DNA from: Symbiodinium microadriaticum
Lineage: Eukaryota > Sar > Dinophyceae > Suessiales > Symbiodiniaceae
DNA: 64,000 nt
NCBI GenBank assembly: GCA_001939145.1
Contig: LSRX01000781.1
Coordinates: 38,607-102,606, forward strand
Reading direction: 5' to 3'
This document shows, piece after piece, positions 9,921 to 19,797 of this stretch. Position 1 is the stretch's first letter, and the number at the start of each line of letters is the position of its first letter. The translations under genes and the position numbers were made by a program. Under the pieces are notes generated by a model. It saw only the letters and a program-made list of their open reading frames with translations. It ran no database searches and was not told the DNA's origin.

Positions 9921-10212
9921 AGGGGTTTAGTCTTTGTTGGTTTAGGTTTCTACAATCAGGGGGTATTTGTCAAATTGTAGGGTCAAGGAATTTGCCTTCG
10001 TGTTTACGGCTTATGACGTTTGTCCGGCGATGGTTTTGGACGGTTTTGGAGGTGTTGATAGGGCTTTTTGGTTGGTCTAACTGTCTCGTGGGAATAACTC
10101 TAAGGATTTTCTAGGGCACCAAAAAGGTGTTCCTTTGCAAAGGCGGTACTCTGAGGATTTAAGGTGTAGGGCGTTGTAGTTGTAGGGCTCAGGTAAGGTT
10201 GCTCCCTAAACC

Positions 10213-10307
10213 CTAAACCTACCTTTGGTTGGTAGAGAATGGAAGAATGGTAGTAATGGTACTTAGAATAGTTCCCATTCCTCCATTCCCTACTAACCAA
10301 AGGCAAG
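10213..10307. repeat. Family M palindromic element
   Basis: Second copy of the element at 5511, inverted relative to it. Confidence 0.8.
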
Positions 10308-10418
10308 TAAACCCTTTATGACCCGCCTTGGCGACTCCATGGTCTATATGTCGCTTTGGCGTTTGGGGGCTGGGAGGATTAAGGTGCTACCGTAAGCTTC
10401 ATTGCTACGACGCCCTGA

Positions 10419-10528
10419 CCCAGAGGGTCCGAGTGCCCAAGTAGCAAGCTTCTATAGGTCCCAAAATCCATACTCTGAATGGGTTCTTGGCCCTTGAAAC
10501 CCTGCTATTTGGGTACTTGCACCCTTAA
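10419..10528 (+). repeat. Family D element
   Basis: Standard copy starting CCCAGAGGGTCCGAG; the right tip is eroded to GCACCCTTAA. Confidence 0.8.
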
Positions 10529-10615
10529 ATTGACTCAATACCACTGCAACTGACATAGAATATGACCTTAAGCTGACTGAATACCACTACAATAGACATA
10601 GAATATGACCCTAGT
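10528..10615 (+). repeat. Two-copy tandem repeat
   Basis: A unit of about 45 bp containing AATACCACT and GACATAGAATATGACC occurs twice. Confidence 0.8.
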
Positions 10616-10965
10616 CTGAGGAGTAAAAAATCTATTAATCTTGAGTTCTGTTTAAGGATCTGGAATTCCAGGTTGGCGGCATCATGTGCGAAGTCGGCTG
10701 TATGTCATAGCCATTCACCCCGATAGCACACGCCAACATACCAATGCTACCGCGCCCTGTACTCAAACGACGGAATCATCAACACAAGCGCTACTTCAGT
10801 CAGTCTACTCCTCAGTGGTTCTCACCCAAACGCAGAGGGAGGTGACCTTTCTGTTTGCCACCCTGTAAGGGTGTGCCATCGCAGCACTCAGCAATCAAAG
10901 GCTATCAGTTACCACGTTTCAATGTTTCTGCGTCAAGAAAGAGTGAGTATACACAGTATACACAT
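10616..10965. other. Unique DNA without assigned gene
   Basis: A 60-codon plus frame (10686-10868) begins at ATG but has no motif and Thr/Ser-rich composition; not called. Confidence 0.35.
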
Positions 10966-10981
10966 AAGTGCGTATGTGTGT

Positions 10982-11015
<34 letters not shown>

Positions 11016-11160
11016 CTATATATATATATATACGTATGTATGTATGTATGTATGTATGTATGTATGTATGTATGTATGTATGTATGTGTGTGTGTGTATG
11101 TATGTATGCAAGTTATACCTGTGAGTGTGTGTGTGTATGTGTACATATATGCATGTATGT
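10966..11160. repeat. Compound microsatellite
   Basis: CA, TA, then GTAT repeats. All frames across it encode simple YVCM/HTYI repeats and are artefacts. Confidence 0.95.
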
Positions 11161-11290
11161 ACGTAGTGCATGCTACTATTCACGCATGCACGTGCTAGCA
11201 ACAGGATCCTGAAATATTCAAATTAGCAAAAGATCCTGAACAATATCAGTAGACCCTGCAAAACATATGCGCGCGGGCCGGCGCAGCCTC

Positions 11291-11389
11291 TCACCCGCAA
11301 CCTCGTAAGACTCGCGCCTTCTTCCGTGCTTCCGCAGCCTTTTTCTTCTCCTCTTCCGCCTTTTTCCTCTTCTCTTCTTGTCCTTGCAT
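11291..11389 (-). CDS. Possible charged coiled-coil terminal exon
   Basis: From ATG at 11389 a 32-codon frame reads MQGQEEKRKKAEEEKKKAAE and closes at TGA 11293-11291. A Lys/Glu/Ala-rich helix is common at eukaryotic protein ends. A competing minus frame is Arg/Lys-rich and less natural. No family can be assigned from a charged helix. Confidence 0.3.
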   Translation of the reverse strand: MQGQEEKRKKAEEEKKKAAEARKKARVLRGCG

Positions 11390-11559
11390 GTGCAGAAATC
11401 TGCAGCGGCCCCCTCAAACAAAAACCACACCCAATACCGTAAGACCGCTTAAGTCCCAAAGCCAGGCCGGCAAACCCCAAAATAGCTTCAAACCTTGCTA
11501 CTGGGGAACCTGGTTTTGTTAGGGGCTGATAAGATGGGACCTGGCTGTAGTATGGTCTT

Positions 11560-11680
11560 CTTGAAGGCCCAGGGGACTTAGTAAGTCGGTTATACGTAGG
11601 GTTATAATTAGGGTAACTCCATTTAGGGTACTTATAACTCTACTTATAACCCACTTACTAAGTCCCCTGGGCCTCCAAGT
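11560..11680 (-). repeat. Family B element
   Basis: Reverse orientation copy (internal GGGTAACTCCATTTAGGG); outer flanks are diverged from TA. Confidence 0.85.
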
Positions 11681-11880
11681 GAAGCTTCGATGCTAGAACT
11701 TTTACACCCGCATGGGGGTTCTGCACTCAGGGGTCTTATTGCAAACCATCGCAGAAAAAAATAAGATCAATTTGTAGGGACTCTACAACTACGCATGTAG
11801 GCATTATTACCTGTAACCGGAAACGATGGTGAAGGCCCAACCGAAACGTTGGTGACGTTATGATAACTAAGCCATACTAC

Positions 11881-11978
11881 TGTCGATGATACAAATCCTG
11901 CATGACCTTGCGGGCCGTAAACTATGGGAATTATGGTATGTTCCAAATGATGGGTAATGCAGGATTTATACCATCAAC
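11881..11978 (+). repeat. Family A element
   Basis: Diverged copy with CATGACCTTGCGGGCC in the left half; the right arm is intact. Confidence 0.8.
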
Positions 11979-12116
11979 CGTGTTGCTACTGATGACTACT
12001 GATGCTACATAAGTAACACAACATAACTGTGATGAGGTTAACACCGATGAACAACAGTACCAGCACCACTCATTTATAATGATGAACAGTGATAGCCGAC
12101 AGCCCGGAGACATTCA

Positions 12117-12213
12117 GTTGATGATATAAATCCTGCATTACCCATAATAAGGACTGTACCAGAATTTCCGTAGTTTAGGGCCCTTAAGGTCATGCAGGAT
12201 TTCTATCATCAAC
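12117..12213 (-). repeat. Family A element
   Basis: Reverse orientation (CATTACCCATAATAAGG first). It lies only 138 bp from the previous copy in opposite orientation. Confidence 0.85.
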
Positions 12214-12519
12214 CGTAATGCAAGAAGAGGCTTGCAGCCCATATCTTCTTCACGATGATTCCAGGAAGAAGCACGGCTGTCCGCGACCACTTCAGACATT
12301 CGGCGAATGGATGCGAGCACGGCCCCTAAACCCCTAAACTAAAGAACCTACCTTTTTAAGGACTTATATAAAGAAATCGTAATAAGCAGCCCTAAACCCT
12401 AAACCCCAAAACCCTAAGCCCTAAACCGACGATCGACGGGTCGCAGCACGGCGCCCAACATATGCCCATAGTCTCCATTGTGTAGAGTTCAGGGTTCCTA
12501 AAGGGTCCAATAGTATAGG

Positions 12520-12618
12520 GGTTTAGGGTTTAGGGTTTGGGGTTGAGGGTTTAGGGGTTAGGGTTTAGGGTTTTAGGGTTTAGGGTTTAGGGGTTTAGGG
12601 TTCAGGGTCTAGGGTAGA
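12520..12618 (+). repeat. Telomere-like tract preceding a family B element
   Basis: Preceded by ATAGTATAGGGGTTTAGGG, the same leader seen before the family B copies at 14850 and 34999, suggesting the tract and element travel or amplify together. Confidence 0.75.
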
Positions 12619-12623
12619 TCCCT

Positions 12624-12750
12624 ACTTGGAGGCCCAGGGGACTTAGCAAGTGGGTTATAAGTAGAGTTATACGTACCCTATATACATGGAGTTTCCCTAC
12701 TTATAACCCTACTTATAACCGACTTGCTAAGTCCCCTGGGCCTACAAGTA
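12624..12750 (+). repeat. Family B element
   Basis: Complete copy with TA on both sides (ccTActtgg and acaagTA). Confidence 0.85.
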
Positions 12751-12829
12751 GTTCCTCGTTTTGGTTAACAATTTTATGGTTGGGATTCGATAATATACAA
12801 TTTGGCTCATAAAAAGAACTACAAAAGGG

Positions 12830-13044
12830 GGACCCTTGGTAGTAATTACAGTCCAGATGAGTCCAGTGCATCGAACTTTTGCAAGGAATTTGCAGCAGAA
12901 CCTGATCAGGAATGCTCATCCCAAACCGTTGGAGCCACAGCGCAAAAATCCATCTTCAAACGCCTGCCGCGGCAGACTGCCCAGCAGCTCCCCTGTATCG
13001 CGAGCGAAAAAAATGCGAATCTGGGTTCGGAACCACAAGGATGC
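12830..13044. other. Coding-like island
   Basis: Two plus frames (12802-13110, 12836-13156) and shorter minus frames are open across this non-repetitive block; the choice is not decidable by eye. The island continues through the 39-bp repeat described next. Confidence 0.25.
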
Positions 13045-13083
13045 TGCAACAAAAACTGTTCTCGCACCGCAGTCATCACTTGC
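13045..13083 (+). repeat. 39-bp direct repeat, left copy
   Basis: TGCAACAAAAACTGTTCTCG through to TCATCACTTGC. Identical to 13195-13233; together they bracket a family C element like an unusually long target duplication. Confidence 0.95.
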
Positions 13084-13194
13084 CCAGAGACTCCAAAACC
13101 CCTCAATTAAGGAGTATACCTTAAATGATATTATTAGGGTTCCCATTATAGTTTAAGGTATATTCCTTAAGTAAGGGGTTTTGGAGTCTCTGGG
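13084..13194 (+). repeat. Family C inverted-repeat element
   Basis: 111 bp with arms CCAGAGACTCCAAAACCCCT and the complement; the inner arms ATTAAGGAgTATACCTTAAA also pair. Non-coding. Other copies lie at 24016 and 53830, and the copia element interrupts another. Confidence 0.9.
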
Positions 13195-13233
13195 TGCAAC
13201 AAAAACTGTTCTCGCACCGCAGTCATCACTTGC
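13195..13233 (+). repeat. 39-bp direct repeat, right copy
   Basis: Perfect copy of 13045-13083, immediately after the element terminus CTCTGGG. Confidence 0.95.
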
Positions 13234-13268
13234 AGATCTCCCACTTTGGCAGGAAGGCTCTGTGCATG

Positions 13269-13377
13269 CCCAAAGGGTCCAAAGTACCTATATAGTAGAA
13301 TGTAGGGTTTCTATATTAGGAATTGTTATTATGATATGGGAAAGTATCCCCCATAACAGTACCCAGGACCGTTTGGG
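13269..13377 (+). repeat. Family L inverted-repeat element
   Basis: CCCAAAGGGTCC to GGACCGTTTGGG, with GGGAAAGTATCCCCC inside. Uninterrupted reference copy for the family. Confidence 0.75.
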
Positions 13378-13823
13378 ATTGTACGTTGACCATTTCGGTC
13401 TGGAGCCGCACCTTTCCGACCAAATCCTTCAACCTCCGGTCGGGGAGCAAGGAGATTCAAGACCGCTGAGTTTGGTTTTTCGTTATCAAAGGCGTTAAAC
13501 ATTAAACCCTGCATCATACTCTGCTATCCAGTCTTGCTGCTCCTTCGTCGAAAGCTGTGAAGGGAGCATAGGCGCGTAAACGCCCACCTAATGCAGGCGC
13601 ACTAATAATTAGAATAAGGATTTTTGAAGACATATTCTACTCTAGTCATACTAAGGAGCCCCTTAAATGATATAGGTACTTAAAGCTTAAGGCCCCTATA
13701 TTACTTCCCTCTATTACTTCAGTTGAGTTCGTTGGAGTCAAACCTGCGCTCTCTGCTCCAAGCACCCAGCGAACTCCTCAATCCCAGAAACTTCCAGGCC
13801 CCAACTTCCGCAAAGCTCTAACA
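13378..13823. other. Unique DNA, no gene called
   Basis: The frames at 13181-13498 (plus) and 13329-13517 (minus) partly read through the repeats; neither has a motif. Confidence 0.35.
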
Positions 13824-13852
13824 CTAAGGGTCCAAGTACCCAACTAGTAGGG
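13824..13852 (+). repeat. Duplicated family D start
   Basis: AAGGGTCCAAGTACCCAAcTAGTAGGG recurs at 13903 with one mismatch, flanking a telomere-like tract at 13853-13901. Confidence 0.75.
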
Positions 13853-13901
13853 TGTAGGGTTTTAGGGCTTTAAGGGTTTTAGGGTTTAGTTTAGGGGTAC
13901 C

Positions 13902-14009
13902 TTAAGGGTCCAAGTACCCAAATAGTAGGGTTTCAAGGTCCAAAAACCCTTCAGAGTATGGATTTTGGGACCTAGAACCTTGCTATTTGGGGTACTCGGA
14001 CCCTCTGGG
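13902..14009 (-). repeat. Family D element
   Basis: Complete copy ending ACTCGGACCCTCTGGG. Confidence 0.85.
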
Positions 14010-14185
14010 TAATATAGAGGCCTTCATAGTTTGTATGGGGTTTTTGGGGGGTATATTACACTATAGAGTTATAATCAGGAACCCCCCCCCCCAAACCTTA
14101 TCGGCAATTATTTGGGCCCCTCTAGTAGTCCTGCCAAGCCTCGAAGCCATAGAAAGGCAGTAGCTTTTCTCAACAAGACAACTGT

Positions 14186-14302
14186 CCCGGAAAGTCCGAG
14201 TACCCAAAGAGTGAGGTTTTAGGTCCCAAAATCCATACTCTGAATGGGTTTTGGGACCTTGAAACCCTACTATTTAATATTTGGGCACTTGGACCCTTGG
14301 GG
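14186..14302 (+). repeat. Family D element
   Basis: Copy with a small internal insertion TTTAATATTTGGG. Confidence 0.8.
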
Positions 14303-14569
14303 GGGAAACTCGTTGCCGAGGTCAGACAAGAAAACCAGAACACCCTGAACCCCTGAACCATCAACTCCTGATTGAGATGCTTATAGAACCTTGTATATAC
14401 ACAAACACACACATTTGGAAATATTTATGTTTATATATTCAAACCTTCTACAGCCCCTCCTTAAAACAACTTGTTCAACTTCTGGAGTGCTTGCAGACAA
14501 GCAATCATTTGTCACACCCTTATGCAGATACAGAATGCGTCTCCCAAGCCCCACTGCCATGCCCCAACC

Positions 14570-14647
14570 CTACACCCTAAGCCCTAAACCCTAAACCCTA
14601 AACCCTAAAACCCCAAGCCCTAAGCCCTAAACCCTAAGCCCTAAACC
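14570..14647 (-). repeat. Telomere-like tract
   Basis: C-rich CCCTAAGCCCTAAA alternation. Confidence 0.8.
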
Positions 14648-14749
14648 CTAAAGCCCTCCCCTGGGCCACAGGCGCTTCTCCAAAGCGGCGTCCACCGAGC
14701 TCAGGATCTCGCCGATTACCCTGCGACCTCGGCTTGCCGGTTTGGGCTT
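14648..14749 (-). CDS. Exon-like fragment
   Basis: About 33 codons ending in a TAG from the repeat; contains RRVIGEILSSVDAALEKRLW, a balanced amphipathic composition. A family L-type end (CCCAAAGGGTCC) starts 2 bp beyond it. Unknown protein. Confidence 0.3.
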   Translation of the reverse strand, partial: KPKPASRGRRVIGEILSSVDAALEKRLWPRGGL

Positions 14750-14802
14750 CCCAAAGGGTCCTGGGTACGTAATGGGGGATAAATATCCCACATAGTATAC
14801 GG

Positions 14803-14849
14803 GTTTAGGGCTTGGGGTTTGGGGTTTAGGGGTTTAGGGTTTAGGGTTT
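14803..14849 (+). repeat. Telomere-like leader of family B
   Basis: Preceded by CATAGTATACGGGTTTAGGG; see the tract at 12520. Confidence 0.7.
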
Positions 14850-14973
14850 ACTTGGAGGGTCAGGGGACTTAGTAAGTGGGTTGTAAGTAGAGTTATAAGT
14901 ACCCTAAATGGAGTTACCCTCATTATAACCCTACTTATAACCGACTTACTAAGTCCCCTGGGCCCCCAAGTAC
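14850..14973 (+). repeat. Family B element
   Basis: Complete, TA-flanked. It and its leader interrupt a family L-like sequence, which resumes as TGTTACAGGGGATACTATCCC. Confidence 0.85.
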
Positions 14974-15019
14974 TGTTACAGGGGATACTATCCCAAATCA
15001 GAATAACACTTCCTAACAC

Positions 15020-15125
15020 TAAGGGTCCAAGTGCCCAAATAGTAGGGTTTCAAGTTCCAAAAACCATTCGAGGTATGGATTTTGGAACCTAAAACTCTGC
15101 CATTTGGGTTCTCGGACCCTCCAGG
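15020..15125 (-). repeat. Family D element
   Basis: Complete copy with the left tip CTAAGGGTCCAAG. Confidence 0.8.
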
Positions 15126-15233
15126 TCATATAGAAATCCTACATTCTACCTTTTTTAGGTGCTTTGGACCCTTTGGGTTTAAGGATCTCGGACTGAGGTG
15201 CTTCGGGTTTAGGGCCTGGGGTCCGGAACCTTC

Positions 15234-15342
15234 CCCTGAGGGTCCGAGTGCCCAAATAGTCAGGTCTAAGGGCCCCAAATCCATACTCTAAAGGGTTTTT
15301 GGACCTTGAAACCCTACTATTTGGGTACTTGGACCCGTAGGG
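15234..15342 (+). repeat. Family D element
   Basis: Complete copy. Its last 30 bp recur at 15369-15400 after a short CCCTAAA tract (15343-15368). Confidence 0.8.
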
Positions 15343-15368
15343 TAACCCCTAAACCCTAAAACCCTAAA

Positions 15369-15400
15369 ACCCTACTACTTGGGTGCTTGGACCCTTAGGG
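15369..15400 (+). repeat. Duplicated family D terminus
   Basis: CCTACTAcTTGGGTgCTTGG plus ACCCTTAGGG, a near copy of the end of the preceding element. Confidence 0.75.
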
Positions 15401-15934
15401 TTCAATACGATCACGCTGCGACCTCGGTAGGCCGAAGGCTTCAACGAGGAGGCTCCTTTTGGGTTTAGGGTTTTTGCTTTTTGGACAGACGGGGGGGTTA
15501 GGGCCATGGAGTTTACGGCTAAAGGGACAGAAGCATTTTATAGGGTTTAGGGTTTAGGGTTTTTGGAACAGGGGGGGTAGGGGTAATTATCGAGCTTAGG
15601 GCTGGGGGTTTAGGGGTTAGCATCAAAACAGCCCAAAATCCCTTATGTAACGGGGTCTTTGGGCCCAAAAGCCTTAAAACATGAGTCCTGTGAGGGTAAG
15701 GGTAGGGGCGTAGGACTTCTTAGGGGGATGAACCCCCTATAGCCGTCTGAAGTTTCAATAAAGTGGGGGTCAATGAACCCCAAATGGTTACTTGGACCCC
15801 AAAGAACCTTCCTTTTTAGGGCTCCTTACTATGACTTCTTTATCTACGTCCTTGAAAAGGTAGGTTAGTTGAGGTTAAGGTAAGTCCTACAGTATAAAAT
15901 CCCATAACCACCGCGTAAGTGCTCGAACCAGCGA
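15401..15934. other. Non-coding mixed DNA with a family E-like segment
   Basis: Short telomere-like patches occur at 15460-15480 and 15540-15570; the block at 15795-15890 (ACCCCAAAGAACCTTCCTTTTT) resembles family E. No frame supported. Confidence 0.45.
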
Positions 15935-16072
15935 GGAACCCTAAACCCTATAAACCCCCAAAACCCAAACCCTATAGTTCCTACACCCTACACCCTAAAC
16001 CAACCCTAAACCCTAAACTCTACACCCTAAAACCCTAAACCCTAAAATCCTAAAACCCTAAACCCTAAAGTA
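15935..16072 (-). repeat. Telomere-like tract
   Basis: C-rich array ending at AAAGTAG, directly before an exon-like frame. Confidence 0.8.
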
Positions 16073-16073
16073 G

Positions 16074-16154
16074 GACCAGAAGCAGCCCCGAAAGGTCCTG
16101 GCCGAGCACTCCGGTGACGAAATCGAAATCCCGCCGTGGGGATCGCCAGTTTAG
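16074..16154 (+). CDS. Exon-like terminal fragment
   Basis: 26 codons (KVLAEHSGDEIEIPPWGSPV at the end) then TAG. It starts just after AAAGTAG, a plausible 3' splice site formed by the telomere-like repeat. The acidic-then-proline composition is natural for a protein C-terminus. Family unknown. Confidence 0.28.
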   Translation, partial: DQKQPRKVLAEHSGDEIEIPPWGSPV

Positions 16155-16164
16155 CTGGTGAAAG

Positions 16165-16262
16165 TTGGGGTTTAGGATTCAGGGCTTAGGGTTTAGGGTT
16201 GTAGGGTTTAGGGTTTAGGATTCAGGGTTTGGGGTTTGTGGTTTTAGGATTTGGGGTTTAGG
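16165..16262 (+). repeat. Telomere-like tract
   Basis: G-rich, with GGATTCAGGG variants. Confidence 0.8.
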
Positions 16263-16451
16263 GTCGCTTAGAGTTGTATACTGGCTTTAAAGGTTCTGCC
16301 GGCTTTTTGACGGAGTTGATGAATCTGAAGGTTTTTCGGAAATGTGTTGTAGGGCTTACGATGAGGGGCGTACACAGAAGAACTTCGTAATTGAGGCTTC
16401 GAGGGATCCGGATCCTTATGTTCATCGGCTTTTTGGGGGCCGCTGTACCAA

Positions 16452-16541
16452 GACCCAAAACCCCTTAACTAAATTGTAGGAACCCCTAATACGAAGGTTA
16501 AGGTATGTTCCTCGATGAAAGGATTTTGGAAGGTCTGGGTA
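16452..16541 (+). repeat. Family C' element
   Basis: Related to family C but ending GGAAGGTCTGGG; the left arm is degraded. Confidence 0.6.
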
Positions 16542-16689
16542 AATCAACGCGCAAACCTGCGACGTCTCTTTTGGCCCCTTCCCGCGCAGCGCGATCGGCT
16601 GGAGAGGAGGGAAGGACCTGAACCGGAGGCTGGGCCGTCAGAGCTGGTTCTCATGCTAACAACCCCAAGAGGCTTATGAGTTGCTGTTA

Positions 16690-16884
16690 GATAGAGATAT
16701 AGATAGAAAATACCGATGCAGAGATAGATACTAGACAAAGATATGGGCAGATATAGGTGTAGATATAGATATAGGTACAGGTATAGATACAAATATAGTC
16801 ATAGATATAGGTCTAGACACAAGGATACATATATCTATTCTATACATATACGCATCAACCAATCTCAATCAATCTTTCAGTCTG

Positions 16885-16920
<36 letters not shown>

Positions 16921-16990
16921 GCCTAGCTGTCTGTCTACCTACCTACCTACCTACCTATCTATCTGTCTATCTATCTACCTGTCTATCTAT
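16690..16990. repeat. Compound GATA/CTAT microsatellite
   Basis: Imperfect GATATA units, then perfect CTAT and CTAC runs. It explains the YRYRYR and YLSIYL frames. Confidence 0.95.
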
Positions 16991-17027
16991 TTGGTCACAC
17001 GTTCGTAAGTTACCGCAGGGGGTTTCG

Positions 17028-17194
17028 CAAGCCTGCCAGACAAAGTCAAGACAGTGCGGATACGTCTGTGAAAAATAACTTTCAGGAACCATGTAGCCTT
17101 GAAACTTAGGGCGTCGCATGTATTCCCTACATGGCTCCTGAATGTCATTTTCACAGGCATATATGCTCTGTCTTGACTTTTGCTGGCAGGCTTG
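17028..17194. repeat. Family P inverted repeat
   Basis: Arms of about 65 bp: CAAGCCTGCCAGaCAAAGTC ahead and its complement GACTTTTGCTGGCAGGCTTG behind, with AACCATGTAG and CTACATGG near the centre. A partial third arm (GCACTGTCTTGACTTTTGCG) lies at about 17250. Confidence 0.8.
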
Positions 17195-17336
17195 GGTTCA
17201 GAGACCATGTTTGCTTTCCATAATAATCGTGGCTTGCCCAAACCCCTTAGCACTGTCTTGACTTTTGCGCGTGGTTCAGAGCCCATTTTTCAGACAAAGT
17301 TGGCGGCACCGGAACGAAAACAGCCCTCCCCCCCAC

Positions 17337-18284
17337 NNNNNNNNNNNNNNNNNNNNNNNNNNNNNNNNNNNNNNNNNNNNNNNNNNNNNNNNNNNNNNNN
17401 NNNNNNNNNNNNNNNNNNNNNNNNNNNNNNNNNNNNNNNNNNNNNNNNNNNNNNNNNNNNNNNNNNNNNNNNNNNNNNNNNNNNNNNNNNNNNNNNNNNN
17501 NNNNNNNNNNNNNNNNNNNNNNNNNNNNNNNNNNNNNNNNNNNNNNNNNNNNNNNNNNNNNNNNNNNNNNNNNNNNNNNNNNNNNNNNNNNNNNNNNNNN
17601 NNNNNNNNNNNNNNNNNNNNNNNNNNNNNNNNNNNNNNNNNNNNNNNNNNNNNNNNNNNNNNNNNNNNNNNNNNNNNNNNNNNNNNNNNNNNNNNNNNNN
17701 NNNNNNNNNNNNNNNNNNNNNNNNNNNNNNNNNNNNNNNNNNNNNNNNNNNNNNNNNNNNNNNNNNNNNNNNNNNNNNNNNNNNNNNNNNNNNNNNNNNN
17801 NNNNNNNNNNNNNNNNNNNNNNNNNNNNNNNNNNNNNNNNNNNNNNNNNNNNNNNNNNNNNNNNNNNNNNNNNNNNNNNNNNNNNNNNNNNNNNNNNNNN
17901 NNNNNNNNNNNNNNNNNNNNNNNNNNNNNNNNNNNNNNNNNNNNNNNNNNNNNNNNNNNNNNNNNNNNNNNNNNNNNNNNNNNNNNNNNNNNNNNNNNNN
18001 NNNNNNNNNNNNNNNNNNNNNNNNNNNNNNNNNNNNNNNNNNNNNNNNNNNNNNNNNNNNNNNNNNNNNNNNNNNNNNNNNNNNNNNNNNNNNNNNNNNN
18101 NNNNNNNNNNNNNNNNNNNNNNNNNNNNNNNNNNNNNNNNNNNNNNNNNNNNNNNNNNNNNNNNNNNNNNNNNNNNNNNNNNNNNNNNNNNNNNNNNNNN
18201 NNNNNNNNNNNNNNNNNNNNNNNNNNNNNNNNNNNNNNNNNNNNNNNNNNNNNNNNNNNNNNNNNNNNNNNNNNNNNNNNNNNN
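17337..18284. other. Assembly gap
   Basis: 948 unknown bases, entered from CCCCCAC and left into G-rich telomere-like repeat, so the assembly probably collapsed in the repeat. Confidence 1.
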
Positions 18285-18420
18285 GTTTGGGGTTTAGGGG
18301 TCTGGGGGTTTAGGGGTTTGGGGTTTGGGGGTTTAGGGGTTTAGGGGTTCAGGGGTTTGGGTTTAGGGGTTTAGGGTTTTAGAGGTTAGGGGTTTAGGGG
18401 TTTAGGGCTTATGGGCTTGG
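18285..18420 (+). repeat. Telomere-like tract
   Basis: G-rich GGGGTTTAGGGGTTTGGGG array leaving the gap. Confidence 0.85.
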
Positions 18421-18474
18421 TTATGAGGTTCATTTACGGTTTCGAGACTGCGCAGGTTCTGTCAGGATTCACAA

Positions 18475-18576
18475 CTTAGCTGCTGAGTTCATAGGCCAAA
18501 AAAAGTGTACACTTTCAGTTTCATAAGGAGTCATATTATCCCAAAAAGTTTGAAGTGTGGTAATTCAGCTGCGAAG
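18475..18576 (+). repeat. Family G inverted-repeat element
   Basis: Ends CTTAGCTGCTGAGTTCATA and GGTAATTCAGCTGCGAAG, with GTGTACACTTTCAGTTTCAT inside. Four copies in the window. Confidence 0.8.
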
Positions 18577-18645
18577 ATAAAAGTCTCCGGAGGGATTTAT
18601 CGGGTTCTTGCTGGGATGCAGTTTTGCACTCTCAAGGTGCCGCGA

Positions 18646-18916
18646 ATACATGCAAACTGACAGTCAACACTACAGTCAACACGAAAAATAGCTAAAATCA
18701 GCAGATTCCACAGTCCACTCGTTTTCAAGGACAAATGTAAGTTTCGTTTAGCTTCGTAATGTCACGAAAAGCGAAATGCTGGATTTAGACCGGATTCTGG
18801 CAGTGTTGACTGTAGCGTTGTCTTACTGTCCTTTTGCATGTGTTTGCTCGTTTAAAGGAAAACTCTATGATTTTTGAACAAGGACAGTAAAAATGTTGAA
18901 TGCAACGTTGACTGTA
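18646..18916. repeat. Family R: repeated CAGTCAACA motif in both orientations
   Basis: ACAGTCAACAC occurs twice in tandem at 18660-18682; the complement GTGTTGACTGTA is at 18803 and CGTTGACTGTAC at 18906. GCATGCAAA-like arms also pair with TTTTGCATG. It looks like a large non-coding palindrome. Confidence 0.6.
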
Positions 18917-19500
18917 CATGTCGTCGGTAGATGGACCCCCTGCACCCCCCACACCCCTAAACTTCCTAAAGCTCTGCTTAACAGTGGCAGCTAGGACTAG
19001 GCGAGCGGTGCAAGATTTCCGTCAATGGAACACATCCGGTCACGAAAAGGGGGGGTGGCAATTTTATGAGAAGTCGTGCAGAGTTTTGTGCCTCTGTAGT
19101 AGTATTCAGTCTTCCCTAAACCCTAAACCCTAAACTATTTGGGGGTTGCTAAGCGGGGGGAAGCCTTACTTCTTGCAGGAGATGAGATCAAGACTGCAGG
19201 GTGTAAGGGCTTACTGGAGCAATGGGGGTTTAGGGTTTATAGGCCAATAAAGCTTTAATTAGGGCTGAAGTGTTTCCTTGGGGTTTCGGGCAGCTAGGCG
19301 CAAGCGCTTAAGGATTGAGGGGCTTAGGGTAAATAAGGTATGGGGTTTAGGGCATGTAGGCAGTAGTGTCTAGTATTTCAACAGAACACCGCACCCCTTT
19401 CAAAACATCCCTGTCTATCACCCGGTAGTGTGGCTTGTGGCTAGGATTGATCGTCTTTGCGACAGGCCCGAGCTTCGGACCTATGAGGTTTAAGAATCAG
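18917..19500. other. No gene recognised
   Basis: Unique DNA; the plus frame at 18918-19133 ends in telomere-like repeat and has no motif. Confidence 0.4.
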
Positions 19501-19502
19501 GA

Positions 19503-19628
19503 ATAGGGTTTAGGGTTTAGGGTTTTGGGGTTTTGGGGCTTTGGGTTTAGGGTTTAGGGGTTTTGGGGTTTAGGGTTTAGGGGTTTAGGGGTTTAGGGTT
19601 TAGGGGTTTAGGGTTTAGGGTTCAGGGT
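19503..19628 (+). repeat. Telomere-like tract
   Basis: G-rich, alternately GGGTTTA and GGGGTTTA. Confidence 0.85.
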
Positions 19629-19797
19629 TTCCTTGCATGCACCGTGTTTACCACCGAAGTGTATCAGCGAACTCTATGAGTTGGAAAAAGCGATGTGTCA
19701 AGATCGCAGACCTTACAATTCCACCCCACCGCGAGGCGATTAGCCATTGGATGCCTTTGGGCCATCGCGGAAGCTGGCGCTGCACAACTTCAGTGAT

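Noticed and set aside
10855-11212. Several YVCM- and HTYI-rich frames
   Set aside because: Compound microsatellite translated in all frames; the same applies near 2881-3205, 16743-17078, 34535-34893 and 40563-40949.
14834-15019. A 61-codon minus frame (and similar ones at 32473-32694, 32603-32785, 36073-36303, 56236-56484)
   Set aside because: These frames read through family B elements, giving the recurring WRPRGLSK or RVLITLL peptides.
17180-18344. Long plus-strand frames of 359 and 377 codons
   Set aside because: They are mostly unknown bases of the assembly gap; only short flanks are real sequence.
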